Source: Nocardia sp. MH4 (GTDB taxonomy: Bacteria > Actinomycetota > Actinomycetes > Mycobacteriales > Mycobacteriaceae). From it: a stretch of 45,138 nt of DNA. The notes beneath the pieces were generated by a model, which worked only from the letters and a program-made list of their open reading frames with translations, made no database searches and was not told where the DNA came from. Numbering within the stretch: the first letter of the stretch is position 1; each line of letters begins with the position of its first letter. The position numbers and the translations under genes were made by a program. This document shows, in pieces, positions 1 through 10,687 of this stretch. Location of the stretch: assembly GCF_019266065.1 (NCBI RefSeq), contig NZ_LPNR01000078.1, forward strand, positions 1-45,138. Reading direction: 5' to 3'.

Positions 1-2
1 TG

Positions 3-308
3 CGCGACGCCGAGACCGCGGTGGCGCTCGCCGCCGCCCTGCCCTCGGTGCGGCACCGGGTGAAATCGGCGCTGCTGGTCGCCGCCGCGACCGCCGCCAC
101 GGGCGACCTGGACGGGTCGGCGCGACGGGCCCGCGCGGTCGACGACGAGTGCCGCGAACACGGCCTGTTGCCCCTGCGCTGGGCCACGGCGCTGCTGCGT
201 GCCGGGGTGTGCGCGGAGGCCGAGTCGCGGGCCGCCGCAGCCGAAGCCGCAGATCATGCGGCCCGAATCCGCGCATGGGGTGGGGATTTCACGGCGCCGT
301 CCTGGTGA
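3..308 (+). CDS. C-terminal part of a hypothetical protein upstream of sigD
   Basis: The reading frame is open from the first bases of the window and ends with TGA at 306-308, so only about 101 C-terminal residues are visible. They are alanine- and arginine-rich and look helical, with a segment of the type LPSVRHRVKSALL followed by paired amphipathic helices that resemble a TPR-like repeat. No catalytic motif is visible. The position directly upstream of sigD is the one held by Rv3415c in M. tuberculosis, as I recall it, so this may be the orthologue. That is inference from synteny and cannot be confirmed without the N-terminus. Confidence 0.6.
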   Translation, partial: RDAETAVALAAALPSVRHRVKSALLVAAATAATGDLDGSARRARAVDDECREHGLLPLRWATALLRAGVCAEAESRAAAAEAADHAARIRAWGGDFTAPSW

Positions 309-465
309 CCCCTCCCCGGTGATCTTCCTGAGAGGTCTCATAGAAGGGGCCAGGCCCGCTAGCGGGTGATCAACGGGTCGCTATTGTTAGTCCCGTTCCG
401 CCCCTTCGGTGGAAGCTCGGTCACATTGGACCGCGCCACTCGTAACGCCAGGAAAATCTCTGACG
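309..465 (+). promoter_or_regulatory. Leader and possible promoter of sigD
   Basis: This 157-bp gap precedes sigD. A TANNNT hexamer, TATTGT, lies at 382-387, about 80 bp before the start codon, without a convincing -35 element. A purine-rich stretch (aggaaaa) at 450-456 provides a weak ribosome binding site for the ATG at 466. A short imperfect dyad near 328-350 (cttcctgag / ctcatagaag) could end the upstream gene. None of these elements is strong. Confidence 0.3.
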
Positions 466-1044
466 ATGACGCATATGGGCGAAGAGTTGGACCTCGCCGT
501 CGCTGCGGCTGCGCAGGGCGACAGGACTGCTTTAGCTCAGGTACTGGAACTGATCCGTCCGCTGGTAGTCCGCTACTGCCGGGCCAGGATCGGGGCCGCG
601 GAGCGCGGGCAGCTCTCCGCGGATGATGTTGCGCAAGAGGTCTGTTTGGCTGTGATGACCGCCCTGCCCCGCTATCAGGATCAGGGTCGGCCCTTCATGG
701 CCTTCGTTTACGGCATCGCTTCGCACAAGGTCGCCGACGCCCATCGCAACGCCGCCCGTAACAAGGCGGAGGCGATGGCCGAAGTACCAGATGTCATATC
801 CACCGACCAGGGACCGGAGCAGCGAGCTCTCGACTCGGAGACGAGCAGGCAGATGAACACTCTGCTGGCAACACTCCCCGAGAAACATCGGGAAATCCTG
901 ATCCTGCGCTTGGTCATGGGTCTGTCAGCAGAGGAAACCGCAGTCGCCGTGGGCAGCACGGCGGGGGCGATACGAGTAGCCCAGCACAGGGCACTCGCGA
1001 AACTGAAGTCACAAGTGGCGAGGGCAGGTGAAATGTATGGCTAG
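466..1044 (+). CDS. sigD: RNA polymerase ECF-type sigma factor SigD
   Basis: This 192-residue protein is an ECF-type sigma factor that would direct RNA polymerase to its own promoter set. Region 2 is visible from about residue 20 to 90, including SADDVAQEVCLAV and the DNA-melting and -10 segment around GRPFMAFVYGIASHKVADAHR. Region 4 begins near residue 130 with LLATLPEKHREILILRLVMGLS, followed by a helix-turn-helix (VGSTAGAIRVAQHRAL). Length and sequence fit mycobacterial SigD. The ATG at 466 is chosen for its purine-rich upstream stretch; a second in-frame ATG at 475 is an alternative. The gene overlaps rsdA by 8 bp, so the sigma factor and its inhibitor are probably translationally coupled. 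Confidence 0.93.
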   Translation: MTHMGEELDLAVAAAAQGDRTALAQVLELIRPLVVRYCRARIGAAERGQLSADDVAQEVCLAVMTALPRYQDQGRPFMAFVYGIASHKVADAHRNAARNKAEAMAEVPDVISTDQGPEQRALDSETSRQMNTLLATLPEKHREILILRLVMGLSAEETAVAVGSTAGAIRVAQHRALAKLKSQVARAGEMYG

Positions 1045-2152
1045 GGATGGCGAGCGCGGTCGAGGCGACCGGAAGGTTTGGCGTGGGTCGCACGACAGCG
1101 GTCCCTACGCCGCCGAGGATGCCGGTGATTCCGGTCCGGTCGACATCGCGGCGGTGCGCAGCGATGATGCGCTGATCGACGCGATCGCGAGCGACGGACC
1201 GGTGCGTACCGACAGCCCCGAGGAGTTCCAGCTGGCGTCGTTGCTCGCGGATTGGCGAGCTGACCTGCTGGCCGAGCCGATGCCCGCGGGTCCTGATCTG
1301 GACACCGTGTTCGCGGCGGTCAATCAGGAGATCGGCGCGCGGCAGGTTCGAGTCGGAGCTTCCTCGCGCGGACGTCTACGGCTGGTACGACCCATTCTCG
1401 GCGCGGCCGCGGCACTGGCCGTGGTCTTCGGCGGCATCACAGCGTTCTCCTACAGCGCGGCACCCGGCGATCCGCTGTGGCGCGTCAAGGAGGTCGTGTT
1501 CAGCGAGCAGGCGCAGTCGACCGTCGTGGCACGTGCCGACGACGATCTCGTCGCCGCGCAGAACCTGCTCGACGCCGGTAATCCGGAGCAGGCGCGGGCC
1601 CGGCTGGAACAGGCTTCGGCCACCGCGAGCCAGGTCAACGACCCGGGCAAGCGGGAGGATCTGGTCGCCCGCTGGAACCTGCTGCGTGACGAGCTGGCCA
1701 AGCGCGCGCCGGAGATCGCCGCCCAGCTGGCGCCGTCGGCGCCGACCTCACCCGGACAGACCAAGCCCACCTCACCGTCGCCGGCCTCGCCGACCCCCAA
1801 CCCGGGCAGCACCGCTCCGGTGGCGCCGACCGGTCCCGGTGGTACCGCCGACCCGTCCTCGGAGCCGCCGGTGATCCTGCAGACGCCGGGTCCGGGTTCG
1901 GAGACCAAGCCGCTCGTTCCGCCGGTCACCGTCGAACCCACGGTGCCGCCGGTGACCACCGTGCCGACCACACCACCCCCGGTGACGGTCGACCCGACCA
2001 CCCCGCAGACAACCATCGCCGAACCACCGCCGGTCACCGTGCCGACGGTGGTCCCGACGTCCGCTCCGGTGCCACCCACGGTGCCACCGACCCTGCAGAC
2101 GCCGCCGGCCATGACGATCCTGCCCGCACCGCCCGCGGTGCCGTCACCCTGA
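1037..2152 (+). CDS. rsdA: Anti-sigma-D factor, RsdA-like membrane protein
   Basis: This 371-residue single-pass membrane protein sits directly behind sigD and should sequester SigD at the membrane. The N-terminal cytoplasmic part (about residues 25-75) carries the acidic anti-sigma region, with DIAAVRSDDALIDAIA and EFQLASLLADWRADLL. One transmembrane helix spans about 118-140 (ILGAAAALAVVFGGITAF). The extracytoplasmic part has a helical segment rich in Glu, Gln and Ala, and then about 140 residues dominated by Pro, Thr and Val. The identification rests on position and on similarity to Rv3413c, the known SigD anti-sigma factor. The start at 1037 (ATGGCTAG) overlaps the sigD stop. The proline-rich tail may reach through the cell wall; that is inference. 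Confidence 0.85.
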   Translation: MARDGERGRGDRKVWRGSHDSGPYAAEDAGDSGPVDIAAVRSDDALIDAIASDGPVRTDSPEEFQLASLLADWRADLLAEPMPAGPDLDTVFAAVNQEIGARQVRVGASSRGRLRLVRPILGAAAALAVVFGGITAFSYSAAPGDPLWRVKEVVFSEQAQSTVVARADDDLVAAQNLLDAGNPEQARARLEQASATASQVNDPGKREDLVARWNLLRDELAKRAPEIAAQLAPSAPTSPGQTKPTSPSPASPTPNPGSTAPVAPTGPGGTADPSSEPPVILQTPGPGSETKPLVPPVTVEPTVPPVTTVPTTPPPVTVDPTTPQTTIAEPPPVTVPTVVPTSAPVPPTVPPTLQTPPAMTILPAPPAVPSP

Positions 2153-2165
2153 TCGTCGCGTTCTG

Positions 2166-2206
2166 ACGACGAAGGCCCCGAACCTCAGGTTCGGGGCCTT
2201 CGTCGT
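2166..2206. terminator. Bidirectional intrinsic terminator between rsdA and the DUF5319 gene
   Basis: A perfect 20-bp inverted repeat (acgacgaaggccccgaacct and its complement) has one unpaired base at its centre. It lies 13 bp after the rsdA stop and before the convergent DUF5319 stop. There is no long T-tract, which is common in actinobacteria. Confidence 0.85.
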
Positions 2207-2285
2207 TGGTGTCTGTCGATGCCGTGCGGCAACCGTCCCCCGCGCACGCGTGACCGGAGCGGGGGAGCGGCGCCCAGCGGACGGC

Positions 2286-4461
<2,176 letters not shown>

Positions 4462-4772
4462 GTACAATAGCTGCGTTTGTGCGCCGGAGGGCCGACCTCC
4501 GGCGCACAAACACGTGGGCAACTCGCACCTGGCAGGGGCTTGCGGTCCGCTGACCAACAGCGAAGGCTGGCGTCGAGATGTTGTCGGCCTTCCAACACCA
4601 ACGTTCCCCGCACCCGCGACCTCGAGGAGCGGCGGCCACGCAGTGGCCGGTTCGCGGCCGGGCCGCCGGTCAGGCGCCGCGGCGTAGGCGACGCAGGAGC
4701 AAGCCGCGGTGACCGACCGGCGGCCCCCAGGGGGCCGCGAACTCGAGCGCGCCAGCGCTCAGAAAGCAGAGC
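4462..4772 (+). promoter_or_regulatory. Structured 311-bp spacer between guaB2 and guaB3, possible leader RNA
   Basis: No convincing gene is present. A -10-like TACAAT at 4463-4468 lies directly after the guaB2 stop; a start about 7 bp downstream would begin exactly at a 16-bp perfect stem (4475-4511). Three more perfect hairpins follow: cggccac/gtggccg (4633-4649), gcggcccc/ggggccgc (4720-4738) and gagcgc/gcgctc (4745-4760). The last ends 12 bp before the guaB3 start. The segment could be a terminator followed by a structured guaB3 5' leader, or a small RNA. It matches no riboswitch class I recognise. Confidence 0.5.
4475..4511 (+). terminator. 16-bp stem-loop after guaB2
   Basis: A perfect 16-bp inverted repeat (gtttgtgcgccggagg and its complement) with a 5-base gccga loop begins 14 bp after the guaB2 stop. 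It has no T-tract. It probably terminates or attenuates guaB2 transcription, but it could instead form the 5' cap of a guaB3 leader transcript. Confidence 0.6.
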
Positions 4773-5933
4773 GTGACTGTGCGTGACATGGTGGAAATCG
4801 GAATGGGCAGGGTCGCGCGGCGGACCTACGAGCTCGACGACGTCGACATCGTCCCCTCGCGGCGGACGCGCTCGTCCAAGCAGGTCTCGCTGGCCTGGCA
4901 GCTCGACGCCTACCGTTTCGAGATCCCGGTGCTCTCGCACCCGACCGACGCGCTGGTCTCCCCGGAGTTCGCGATCGAGCTGGGTCGCCTCGGCGGCCTC
5001 GGGGTGATCAACGGTGAGGGCCTGTGGGCCCGGCACGCCGACGTCCAGGACAAGGTCGATCAGCTGATCGATCTCGTCGACAAGGGGGGTTACGAACGCG
5101 CGATCTCCCTGCTGCAGGAATTACACGCCGCGCCCATGCAGCCCGATCTGCTCGCGGCCGCGGTCGCGCAGGTGCGCGCCGCGGGCGTGACGACCGCGGT
5201 GCGGGTCAGCCCGCAGAACGCGCGGGCGCTGACCCCGGCGCTGGTGCAGGCCGGGGTCGACCTGCTGGTGGTGCAGGGCACCATCATCTCCGCCGAGCAT
5301 GTGGGCGACGGTGAGCCGCTGAACCTGAAGACCTTCATCGCCGAGCTGGACGTGCCGGTCGTGGCCGGTGGCGTGAGCGACCACCGCACCGCGCTGCACC
5401 TGATGCGCACCGGCGCCGCGGGCGTCATCGTCGGCTACGGCTCCTACCCGGGCGCCACCACCACCGGCGAGGTGCTCGGCATCGGCGTGCCGATGGCGAC
5501 CGCGATCGCCGACGCCGCCGCGGCCCGCCGCGACTACCTCGACGAGACCGGCGGCCGCTACGTGCACGTCATCGCCGACGGTGACGTCGCCACCTCCGGC
5601 CAGCTCGCCAAGGCGATCGCCTGTGGCGCCGACGCCGTGATGCTCGGTGTGCCGCTGTCGGTGTCGGCCGAGGCGCCCGGGCGGGGCTGGTACTGGCCCT
5701 CGGCGACCGCGCACCCCTCGGTGCCGCGCGGCTCGTTCCTGCCGGTCGACGAGTCTTGGCTCGACGGCGCCGACGGCACGGTGACCCGCCCGAACCTCGA
5801 GCGCGTGCTCTACGGCCCCTCCGACGACCCGTTCGGCTCGCTGAACCTGGTCGGTGGCCTGCGCCGCTCGATGGCCAAGGCCGGCTACTCCGACCTCAAG
5901 GAATTCCAGAAGGTCGGGCTCAGCGTCCGCTAG
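4773..5933 (+). CDS. guaB3: GuaB3 family IMP dehydrogenase-related protein
   Basis: This 386-residue protein is the GuaB3-type IMPDH paralogue found beside guaB2 in actinobacteria. Family segments visible are EIGMGRVARRTYELDDVDIVPS, KQVSLAWQLDAYRFEIPVLSHPTDALVSPEF (in part), AVRVSPQNARAL and RRSMAKAGYSDLKEFQKVGL at the C-terminus. It lacks the CBS insert and the GSICTT catalytic-cysteine loop of true IMPDH, so its reaction is uncertain: GMP reductase-like or IMPDH-like roles have been suggested for the family. The start is ambiguous. GTG 4773, GTG 4779 and ATG 4788 are in frame, and none has a strong ribosome binding site. Confidence 0.9.
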   Translation: MTVRDMVEIGMGRVARRTYELDDVDIVPSRRTRSSKQVSLAWQLDAYRFEIPVLSHPTDALVSPEFAIELGRLGGLGVINGEGLWARHADVQDKVDQLIDLVDKGGYERAISLLQELHAAPMQPDLLAAAVAQVRAAGVTTAVRVSPQNARALTPALVQAGVDLLVVQGTIISAEHVGDGEPLNLKTFIAELDVPVVAGGVSDHRTALHLMRTGAAGVIVGYGSYPGATTTGEVLGIGVPMATAIADAAAARRDYLDETGGRYVHVIADGDVATSGQLAKAIACGADAVMLGVPLSVSAEAPGRGWYWPSATAHPSVPRGSFLPVDESWLDGADGTVTRPNLERVLYGPSDDPFGSLNLVGGLRRSMAKAGYSDLKEFQKVGLSVR

Positions 5934-6730
5934 CGCACGGGGGTCAGGGCGACCCTTTCCCGCAGGAACCGTGCGATCGCCGCGTTGACCGGTTCTGGGT
6001 GGGTCATCGTGACGGCCAGCCGGGCGCCATCGATCTCCATGAAGGTGGAGGCGGTGAGCCCGTCGGCCAGCGTGCGGGCGCGCGTGCCCGCGATGCCGCT
6101 GTGGGTGGCGTGGATGATCAGTGCGGGGCAGGTGATCTCGCGCAGCCGGTCCAGCACGGAGTCGCGTCCGAGCAGGCAGCCGACGGCGGCGTCGAGGCCG
6201 TTGTGCGCGTCGCTGACCCAGCGTTTGGTCCACACGTCGCGATGCCGATCGTCGTCGCCGATCAGCCAGTCGGCCAGGCGGCCCGCCGCTTCCTCGCGCG
6301 AGCCCTTGTCGTGCCACTCGTCGAGGAAGCGCTGGGTCGCGGTGGACTGCTCCCTGGTCGGCCCGTGCGCCTCGGTGCTGATGAGGATGAGCGCGGCGAC
6401 CCGCTCCGGCGCCACCAGCGCGGTCCGCAACGCCGTGAATCCCCCTTGCGCGGTGCCGCCGACCACGGCGCGCTCGGCGCCGATGTCGTCGAGGACCGTC
6501 AGCGCGTCGCGCGCGGCGGTCCAGTACGTGAACGGCAACCGCTGATCCTTGGTGCGGCCGTGTCCGCGCGCGTCCCAGGCCACGATCCGGAATTCGGGTG
6601 CCAGCACGGCCTGCTGCGCGGCGAACATGGTGCGGTCCATGAAGAATTCGTGGGCGAGCAACACCACCGGCCCCGTGCCACCGCTGTCCTCGTAGTAGAT
6701 GTCGGCATCGATCGCGCGGGCGAATGGCAC
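5930..6730 (-). CDS. Alpha/beta hydrolase fold protein without a serine nucleophile
   Basis: This 266-residue alpha/beta-hydrolase-fold protein has an oxyanion-type segment (LLAHEFFMDRTMF), a WDARGHGRT loop and the nucleophile-elbow region VVGGTAQGGFTALR. The usual GxSxG serine is replaced by alanine (GTAQG, codon GCG), whereas close families have GTSQGG. The late TFMEIDGARL and MTHPEPVNAAI region resembles the histidine-bearing end, with His in MTHPE. It may be a non-catalytic or regulatory homologue. GTG 6730 is chosen because a minus-strand -10-like TATCCT lies about 7 bp upstream, implying a leaderless start; GTG 6736 is the alternative. The stop overlaps the guaB3 stop. Confidence 0.8.
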   Translation of the reverse strand: MPFARAIDADIYYEDSGGTGPVVLLAHEFFMDRTMFAAQQAVLAPEFRIVAWDARGHGRTKDQRLPFTYWTAARDALTVLDDIGAERAVVGGTAQGGFTALRTALVAPERVAALILISTEAHGPTREQSTATQRFLDEWHDKGSREEAAGRLADWLIGDDDRHRDVWTKRWVSDAHNGLDAAVGCLLGRDSVLDRLREITCPALIIHATHSGIAGTRARTLADGLTASTFMEIDGARLAVTMTHPEPVNAAIARFLRERVALTPVR

Positions 6731-6828
6731 GAGCACGAGGATAGCCAGCCCGACCGGGGATTGCGCAATGTTCTCCCAACGCGTGTGCGCGCACCGATGC
6801 CCGCTGCTCGGCCCTCGTGCGGCGTCAC

Positions 6829-6834
6829 TAAACT
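6829..6834 (+). promoter_or_regulatory. -10 element for leaderless guaA transcription
   Basis: TAAACT lies six bases before the GTG start of guaA at 6841, the spacing expected when transcription starts at the first base of the start codon. No Shine-Dalgarno is present, which supports a leaderless mRNA. Confidence 0.65.
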
Positions 6835-6840
6835 GTCCCG

Positions 6841-8415
6841 GTGGCAGAAACTCAGAGACCGGTCCTCGTCGTCGACTTCGGCGCACAGTACGCCCAGCTG
6901 ATCGCCCGCCGGGTGCGCGAGTCGCGCGTGTTCTCCGAGGTGATTCCACACACCATGACGGTGGAGGAGATCGCCGAGAAGCAGCCGCTGGCCGTCATCC
7001 TGTCCGGTGGCCCGTCCAGTGTGTACGCCGAGGGCGCGCCCCAGCTCGACGCCCGGCTGTTCGACCTGAACGTGCCGGTGTTCGGCATCTGCTACGGCTT
7101 CCAGGCGATGGCGCAGGCCCTGGGCGGCACGGTGGCCCACACCGGCACCCGCGAGTACGGCCGCACCGAGCTCAACATCGACGGTGGCGTGCTGCACGGC
7201 GGCCTGCCGACCATCCAGCCGGTCTGGATGAGCCACGGTGACGCCGTGACCGACGCCCCCGAGGGCTTCGAGGTCACCGGCACCACCGCGGGCGCCCCGG
7301 TCGCCGCCTTCGAGGATCGCGCCCGCCGCCTGGCCGGCGTCCAGTACCACCCGGAGGTGCTGCACTCGCCGCACGGGCAGCAGGTGCTGAGCCGCTTCCT
7401 GCACGAGCTGGCTGGTATCCCCGCGCAGTGGACCCCGGCCAACATCGCCGAGGCCCTGATCGAGGACGTGCGCGCGCAGATCGGCGACGGCCACGCCATC
7501 TGCGGTCTGTCCGGCGGTGTCGATTCCGCCGTCGCCGCCGCGCTGGTGCAGCGCGCGATCGGTGACCGCCTCACCTGCGTGTTCGTCGACCACGGTCTGC
7601 TGCGGGCCGGCGAGCGCGAGCAGGTGCAGCAGGACTTCGTCGCGGCGACCGGCGCCAAGCTGGTGACCGTCGACGCGGTGGACAAGTTCCTGGGCGAGCT
7701 GAAGGGCGTCTCCGACCCGGAGGAGAAGCGTAAGATCATCGGCCGCGAGTTCATCCGCTCGTTCGAGGACGCGGTCTCGGGCATCGTGCTCGAGGAGGGC
7801 GCGGCCGCGGGGACCGCGCCGAAGGTCGAGTTCCTGGTGCAGGGCACCCTGTACCCGGACGTCGTCGAATCCGGCGGCGGCACCGGCACCGCGAACATCA
7901 AGAGCCACCACAATGTCGGCGGCCTGCCCGACGACCTCGAGTTCGACCTGGTCGAGCCGCTGCGCCTGCTGTTCAAGGACGAGGTCCGGGCGGTCGGCCG
8001 CGAGCTGGGCCTGCCCGAGGAAATCGTTGCCCGCCAGCCCTTCCCGGGCCCCGGTCTGGCCATCCGCATCGTCGGCGAGGTGACCGCCGATCGGCTCGAC
8101 CTGCTCCGCCAGGCCGACGCCATCGCCCGCGAGGAACTCACCGCCGCGGGCCTGGACAAGCAGATCTGGCAGTGCCCGGTCGTGCTGCTGGCCGACGTGC
8201 GCTCGGTCGGTGTGCAGGGCGACGGCCGCACCTACGGTCACCCGATCGTGTTGCGCCCGGTGTCGAGCGAGGACGCGATGACCGCGGACTGGACCCGCCT
8301 GCCCTACGACGTGCTCGAGCGCATCTCCACGCGCATCACCAATGAGGTGTCCGACGTCAACCGCGTGGTGCTCGATGTGACGAGCAAGCCGCCGGGCACC
8401 ATCGAATGGGAGTAG
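6841..8415 (+). CDS. guaA: GMP synthase (glutamine-hydrolysing)
   Basis: This 524-residue enzyme converts XMP to GMP with ATP and glutamine. The N-terminal class I glutamine amidotransferase domain contains the nucleophile Cys84 in FGICYG and the histidine of GVQYHPEV. The ATP pyrophosphatase domain has the P-loop LSGGVDS near residue 224, and the C-terminal dimerisation domain ends with [11 protein letters not shown]. Length is typical. It completes the pathway begun by guaB2. A probable leaderless GTG start is supported by a TAAACT -10 box. A bidirectional terminator follows at 8574-8610. Confidence 0.98.
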   Translation: MAETQRPVLVVDFGAQYAQLIARRVRESRVFSEVIPHTMTVEEIAEKQPLAVILSGGPSSVYAEGAPQLDARLFDLNVPVFGICYGFQAMAQALGGTVAHTGTREYGRTELNIDGGVLHGGLPTIQPVWMSHGDAVTDAPEGFEVTGTTAGAPVAAFEDRARRLAGVQYHPEVLHSPHGQQVLSRFLHELAGIPAQWTPANIAEALIEDVRAQIGDGHAICGLSGGVDSAVAAALVQRAIGDRLTCVFVDHGLLRAGEREQVQQDFVAATGAKLVTVDAVDKFLGELKGVSDPEEKRKIIGREFIRSFEDAVSGIVLEEGAAAGTAPKVEFLVQGTLYPDVVESGGGTGTANIKSHHNVGGLPDDLEFDLVEPLRLLFKDEVRAVGRELGLPEEIVARQPFPGPGLAIRIVGEVTADRLDLLRQADAIAREELTAAGLDKQIWQCPVVLLADVRSVGVQGDGRTYGHPIVLRPVSSEDAMTADWTRLPYDVLERISTRITNEVSDVNRVVLDVTSKPPGTIEWE

Positions 8416-8419
8416 GGCG

Positions 8420-8557
8420 CTAGGCCGGTCGCCGTGGCGGCGCCACCTGGGTGAGCAGCAGCCTGCCGAGGAGGAAGCCGCCGGGCGGCCGATGGGTGGT
8501 CGGCGGCAGCGCCTTCGCCAGCGGAGTGGGCTGCCGATCGGATCGGGAATCGTCCAT
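8420..8557 (-). CDS. Small 45-residue protein of unknown function
   Basis: An ATG at 8555-8557 opens a 45-codon frame on the minus strand ending in TAG at 8420. A clean GGAGG (minus strand, 8568-8572) lies 10 bases upstream, which makes real translation plausible. The peptide has an acidic/polar N-terminus, then PLAKALPPTTHRPPGGFLLG and a short hydrophobic run RLLLTQ. It is Pro/Arg rich. No family is recognised. It ends four bases beyond the convergent guaA stop and would be transcribed out of the neighbouring terminator region. Confidence 0.5.
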   Translation of the reverse strand: MDDSRSDRQPTPLAKALPPTTHRPPGGFLLGRLLLTQVAPPRRPA

Positions 8558-8573
8558 TGCCGTGTGTCCTCCG

Positions 8574-8610
8574 ACGACAATGGCCCGTCACGGTGACGGG
8601 CCATTGTCGT
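8574..8610. terminator. Bidirectional intrinsic terminator near guaA
   Basis: A perfect 18-bp inverted repeat (acgacaatggcccgtcac and its complement) with a single central base lies between guaA and the convergent 69-residue membrane protein gene. It could stop transcription from both sides. Confidence 0.85.
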
Positions 8611-8634
8611 ATCTCGGTGTTCGGTGAGCTTTCG

Positions 8635-8844
8635 TCAGTGTCGTTTGCCGCGCGGGGAGATCGTCAGCATCAGGCCGATGACGATCGCCGCGATCACCAC
8701 GCCCCAGCCGATCGGCAGGATGCCGCCGCTGTCGGGGGTCGGTGCGCCGAGCAGCGCCCAGACGCTCAGGGCCAGGGCGATCAGCCCGGTGCAGAGCAGG
8801 GAGAACGCCGGTCGGCGGGGTTCGGTGCCGGTCGGGTCAGCCAC
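8635..8844 (-). CDS. Small membrane protein with two predicted helices
   Basis: This 69-residue protein has two hydrophobic segments, about residues 14-34 (LLCTGLIALALSVWALLGA) and 45-62 (IGWGVVIAAIVIGLMLTI), and ends in a basic RGKRH tail. No named family is recognised. Its GTG start overlaps the stop of the upstream PspC-domain gene by 8 bp (GTGGCTGA), so the two are probably translationally coupled and may act together at the membrane. It ends just before the shared terminator. Confidence 0.8.
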   Translation of the reverse strand: MADPTGTEPRRPAFSLLCTGLIALALSVWALLGAPTPDSGGILPIGWGVVIAAIVIGLMLTISPRGKRH

Positions 8845-10624
8845 GGGTCACCTCCACGTCACCCAGGTGCATCTTGATGTGCAGGTCCAGGACCGGGGCG
8901 CCCGGTGTTTTCGGGCCGCTCAGCCCTTCGACGCAGGTCGCGTCGGCCACCCGGATGTCACATGTCGTGTTCACTGTCATCCCTTCGGGCAGGTGCACTT
9001 TCGCGTCACCGATGTTCACCGCCACTTCGACGCTGCGCGATTCGGTGAGGTTCAGGCCCCGCAGATCCAGAGTGCCCGAACCGATGTCGAGGGCGTAGCG
9101 GGGCTGGAGTTCCGACACCGAGGTGGGCGCCCAGACGCGATCGCCGATGGCGCCGCCGTTTTCGAAGTCGATCGGCCCGATCAGCGAGGCCAGCAGGACG
9201 AACCCGGCCAGCGGGGCGGTCAGTACCAGCAGTCCGTAGCCGCGCCGCAGGAACGCGCCCGCGATCAGCCCGAGCCCGACGACCGCGAGCGCGACGGCCG
9301 CGATCCGCGCCGGGGTCATCCATTCGACGCCCGAGGCCGCGGCCGCACCGGCGAACGCCGCCGCCAGGATCGCCAGGCCGATGGTGACCGGGGTGAGCCG
9401 CGACCGCGGCTTCTTCGGCGGCGGGGGCGGCACCGCCACGGCGTAGCGCGGTGCCGCCTCGGGGAGCTCCCAGGCCAGCGGCGCGATGCCGAGCGGATCG
9501 ATGCCGCTGGGCACCTGCGCGCCGCTGCGCGGGAAACCCGGTGTGGGCGAGGGGAGGTCCGTGCGGAGGACGGCGGTCGCGGCGAGCCCGAGGTCCTGGA
9601 TCGGCGCGGGTGTCGCCACCTCGGCCGATCCGGCGTCGCGCTTGTCGAGATCGATGGTCGTCGTGGGATCGCTCGAATCGTCCACGGCGCGGACGAGATC
9701 GGTCGATGCGGCATGCGGGGTGGCTTCCGCTGCGTCGGGCTCGGCCGTGCTGGCGGGCGTCGAGGTGGCGGTGTCCATGTCGGCGGGTGGGTTCGTCGTG
9801 TCGTCTACCGCTGCGGCCGCGGCGGATTCGCTCGTCGCGACCACGTCGACTACGTCCGCCGAATCCGACGCGTGCGCGACGTCGGTGGGGCCGGGTTCGG
9901 CGGTGGCCGGTGCGAGGTCCTTGTGCAGGACGATCGTCTCGGTGGTGTCGACCCGGAGCAGGGGCGTGGATTCGGCTGCGTCGGTGCGGGTTTGCGCGCG
10001 AGGCGGCACGGTTGTGGCCGGATCGGGGACGTAGGCGTCCGGCAGCTTGGTGTAGGGCGTGTACATCCCGGTCGGTGGCACATCGGGGACGTACGGGTAC
10101 CCGCGGACCGGCACGCCGGTCGGGTAGCCCGCGGCCGGGTAGCCCGCGGTGCCGAGTGATTCGGCGCGGACGGTGTCGAAACCGCTGGGCAGTTCGGGGT
10201 GCCGGATGTAGAGCATCCACCAACCCGCCAGCATGAGTCCCATGCTGACCACCCCGGAGCCGCCCATTCCGAGCCCCACCGGACCCATGGTCGATACCGC
10301 GATCGCCAGCGCGACGATCAACACGATCGTCTTGGTCTGCGAGTGCGTGCCGCGCGCGTGATCGGTCAGCGCCTCGGCCGCCGACGCCTCGTTCCCCGCG
10401 GAGCTGAGCACCAGCCACGCGAGCAGATACAGCACGATGCCCGCGCCACCGAAGATCGTCGAGACCACGAACGCCACCCGCAGCAGCACCGGATCGACGC
10501 CGTAGCGGAGCCCGAACCCGGCCGCGACGCCGGCGATCGGCCCCTGCCGCGGCAGCCGGACGGGCCGCGTATGCCACATCTGCTGGATCTGGTCACCGAA
10601 GCTCGTTCTGCTCATGTCCTCCAT
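8837..10624 (-). CDS. PspC-domain membrane protein with LiaF-like C-terminal domain
   Basis: This 595-residue membrane protein starts with a PspC domain (about residues 20-75, IAGVAAGFGLRYGVDPVLLRVAFVVS in part), with two or more hydrophobic helices. Further helices lie near 100-140. A long, low-complexity acidic/Thr/Ala linker follows, then four helices at about 400-490. The C-terminal beta-rich domain (LDIGSGTLDLRGL, VAVNIGDAKVHLPEG, LHIKMHLGDVEV) resembles LiaF and DUF4097 proteins. In C. glutamicum, EsrI near guaA inhibits the EsrS kinase; this protein is a likely functional counterpart of the PspC kinase at 16672. Two in-frame starts exist, ATG 10624 and ATG 10615. Confidence 0.85.
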   Translation of the reverse strand: MEDMSRTSFGDQIQQMWHTRPVRLPRQGPIAGVAAGFGLRYGVDPVLLRVAFVVSTIFGGAGIVLYLLAWLVLSSAGNEASAAEALTDHARGTHSQTKTIVLIVALAIAVSTMGPVGLGMGGSGVVSMGLMLAGWWMLYIRHPELPSGFDTVRAESLGTAGYPAAGYPTGVPVRGYPYVPDVPPTGMYTPYTKLPDAYVPDPATTVPPRAQTRTDAAESTPLLRVDTTETIVLHKDLAPATAEPGPTDVAHASDSADVVDVVATSESAAAAAVDDTTNPPADMDTATSTPASTAEPDAAEATPHAASTDLVRAVDDSSDPTTTIDLDKRDAGSAEVATPAPIQDLGLAATAVLRTDLPSPTPGFPRSGAQVPSGIDPLGIAPLAWELPEAAPRYAVAVPPPPPKKPRSRLTPVTIGLAILAAAFAGAAAASGVEWMTPARIAAVALAVVGLGLIAGAFLRRGYGLLVLTAPLAGFVLLASLIGPIDFENGGAIGDRVWAPTSVSELQPRYALDIGSGTLDLRGLNLTESRSVEVAVNIGDAKVHLPEGMTVNTTCDIRVADATCVEGLSGPKTPGAPVLDLHIKMHLGDVEVTRG

Positions 10625-10687
10625 GGTGTGCTCGACCAGTCCTTTCGCACATCGGGGTGAACCCTGAGGTTTGCCCGGGTTCCCCGG

